Shown here piece by piece: positions 62,752 to 64,000 of a DNA stretch of 64,000 nucleotides; position 1 is the stretch's first letter; each line of letters begins with the position of its first letter. Origin of the DNA: Candidatus Micrarchaeota archaeon CG1_02_47_40 (lineage in GTDB: Archaea > Micrarchaeota > Micrarchaeia > Anstonellales > CG1-02-47-40); the NCBI GenBank assembly GCA_001871475.1, contig MNVE01000002.1, positions 124,001 through 188,000 on the forward strand, given 5' to 3'. Both the position numbers and the translations under genes were made by a program. The notes beneath the pieces were generated by a model. The model had not been told where the DNA came from. It worked only from the letters and a program-made list of their open reading frames with translations, and searched no databases.

Positions 62752-63771
62752 GCATTTGTAAAGAGGCGCACGAATGCGTTGCGCTTTGCCGATTTTGGGG
62801 CGATGCTTGTTTTTTCAGGCGATTTTGAGAAAATGGGGGAGGATTTCTTATATTTCACTGGAAAGCATATTGACAGTTCAATTCTTCTTTTGAGAAAGAA
62901 GTGCCCTCCAATTCTTTTCTCCTCAAAACTGAATGCGCGCCTTGCAGGCAAAACCGGCATCCGCACCGTAATTTATGAGAAGAAAAAGCCATTTTTGCTT
63001 ATTGTAAAATTCCTAAAAGGAGTGAAACAAATAGGGGTTGATTTTTCATTCATTTCCCATGCGCAGTACAGACGCCTTAAACTCGGCTTGAAAAGAAAAA
63101 AGTTTTTGGACTGCGGAAAAAAAATGCTTTTGCAGAGAATGGTAAAGGAAAAGGGAGAAATAAGGCAGATTGCGCGTGCGCAAGAAATGGCGCGCAAAAT
63201 AATCACGGGGATAAAGCTTTCAAAAAATATGACTGAACAAGATGTTGCGCGCATTATTCTGCAAAAAACACTTAAAGCCGGCTGCACCCCTGCCTTTCCT
63301 CCTATAGTCGCATCCTCCTCCTCCTCTTCCAACCCTCACTACCCCCCGCAAAACAAAAAGCTAAAGGGAATAGTGATGATAGATTACGGGGTGAAATTCG
63401 GCGATTACTGCTCCGATATGACGCGCTGTTTTTTCCTTGGAAAGTGTGAAAAGGAGCGCGCGCTTTATGCAAAACTACAGGAAATTTCCCGCGAAATTTA
63501 CTCTGCCATTCCAAAGCTGAAATACGTGCGCCAGCTTGATGCGCTTTACCTTTCCCTTTTCAAGAAACACTCCCTTCCCGCGCCAATACACCTCCTGGGG
63601 CACGGAGTGGGGCTAGAGCTACATGAATATCCCTCCATACGCTCCCGTGCAAGGGAAAGAATATGCCCGGGAATGGTTTTTACCATAGAACCTGGAGCCT
63701 ATCTTAAAAGATACGGCGCGCGCTACGAGAACCTCATTTACTTTGACGGGCGCAAGGTTAAAGTTTTATAA
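62737..63771 (+). CDS. Xaa-Pro aminopeptidase-like (M24) peptidase
   Basis: IDYGVKFGDYCSDMTRCFFLG; HLLGHGVGLELHEYPSI; GMVFTIEPGAY. Confidence 0.93.
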   Translation: MKKKNAFVKRRTNALRFADFGAMLVFSGDFEKMGEDFLYFTGKHIDSSILLLRKKCPPILFSSKLNARLAGKTGIRTVIYEKKKPFLLIVKFLKGVKQIGVDFSFISHAQYRRLKLGLKRKKFLDCGKKMLLQRMVKEKGEIRQIARAQEMARKIITGIKLSKNMTEQDVARIILQKTLKAGCTPAFPPIVASSSSSSNPHYPPQNKKLKGIVMIDYGVKFGDYCSDMTRCFFLGKCEKERALYAKLQEISREIYSAIPKLKYVRQLDALYLSLFKKHSLPAPIHLLGHGVGLELHEYPSIRSRARERICPGMVFTIEPGAYLKRYGARYENLIYFDGRKVKVL

Positions 63772-63827
63772 ACATAGAGTTGCAAAAAGGAGATGCTTCT
63801 TATATTAAACTAAAGGAGGAAGTAATT

Positions 63828-64000
63828 ATGAAAGTAGTAATATCTGACAAAAACGGAAAATCGTACCAGGCTGAACTGCCCCCCGAGCGCATTTCTTCCC
63901 TTCTTGGGATGAAGATAGGCGACGAGGTTGAAGGGGCATTTGTAGGCGCCGCGGGCTACAAGCTGAAGATTACCGGCGGCTCAGACAACTCGGGCTTTCC
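63828..64000 (+). CDS. rps6e: Ribosomal protein S6e (5' part, cut by window end)
   Basis: MKVVISDKNGKSYQAELPPERISSLLGMKIGDEVEGAFVGAAGYKLKITGGSDNSGF. Confidence 0.9.
   Translation, partial: MKVVISDKNGKSYQAELPPERISSLLGMKIGDEVEGAFVGAAGYKLKITGGSDNSGF

Overview
The window is archaeal, with a compact DPANN-like gene density. Diagnostic genes are the alpha/beta-type proteasome beta subunit, KH-beta-CASP aCPSF1, S3Ae, S15, S6e (cut by the window end), class I LysRS, fibrillarin, an archaeal class I FBA, and two tRNAs carrying introns. The housekeeping backbone consists of metal transport (FeoAB, VIT/CCC1-like, ZIP), translation, gluconeogenesis (FBA + FBPase), GlnA/Lrp, ValRS/MetRS and surface-layer proteins. 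Accessory islands are interleaved with it. (1) A Dam-type DNA adenine methylase sits with an unknown coupled ORF, an ASCH-like protein and a PIN-GNAT-ASCH-like fusion (5.9-9.5 kb); dam and the PIN fusion share an upstream promoter element. (2) A run of toxin/antitoxin-like genes (25.7-30.2 kb) has two Fic paralogues and an AbiE-like NTase/wHTH pair, each with its own repeated operator motif around the TATA box. (3) An augmented type I R-M locus (38.9-48.8 kb) carries AlbA_2/Schlafen-like, membrane, HEPN-like and YgjP-like genes inside it. RNA-level highlights are tRNA-Lys(UUU) with two apparent introns, one in the T-loop; tRNA-Arg(CCU) with a ~130-nt intron; an array of five short palindromes in the glnA 5' leader; and a structured ncRNA candidate between rps3ae and psmB. 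All calls are by eye from sequence and the ORF track; no searches were run.
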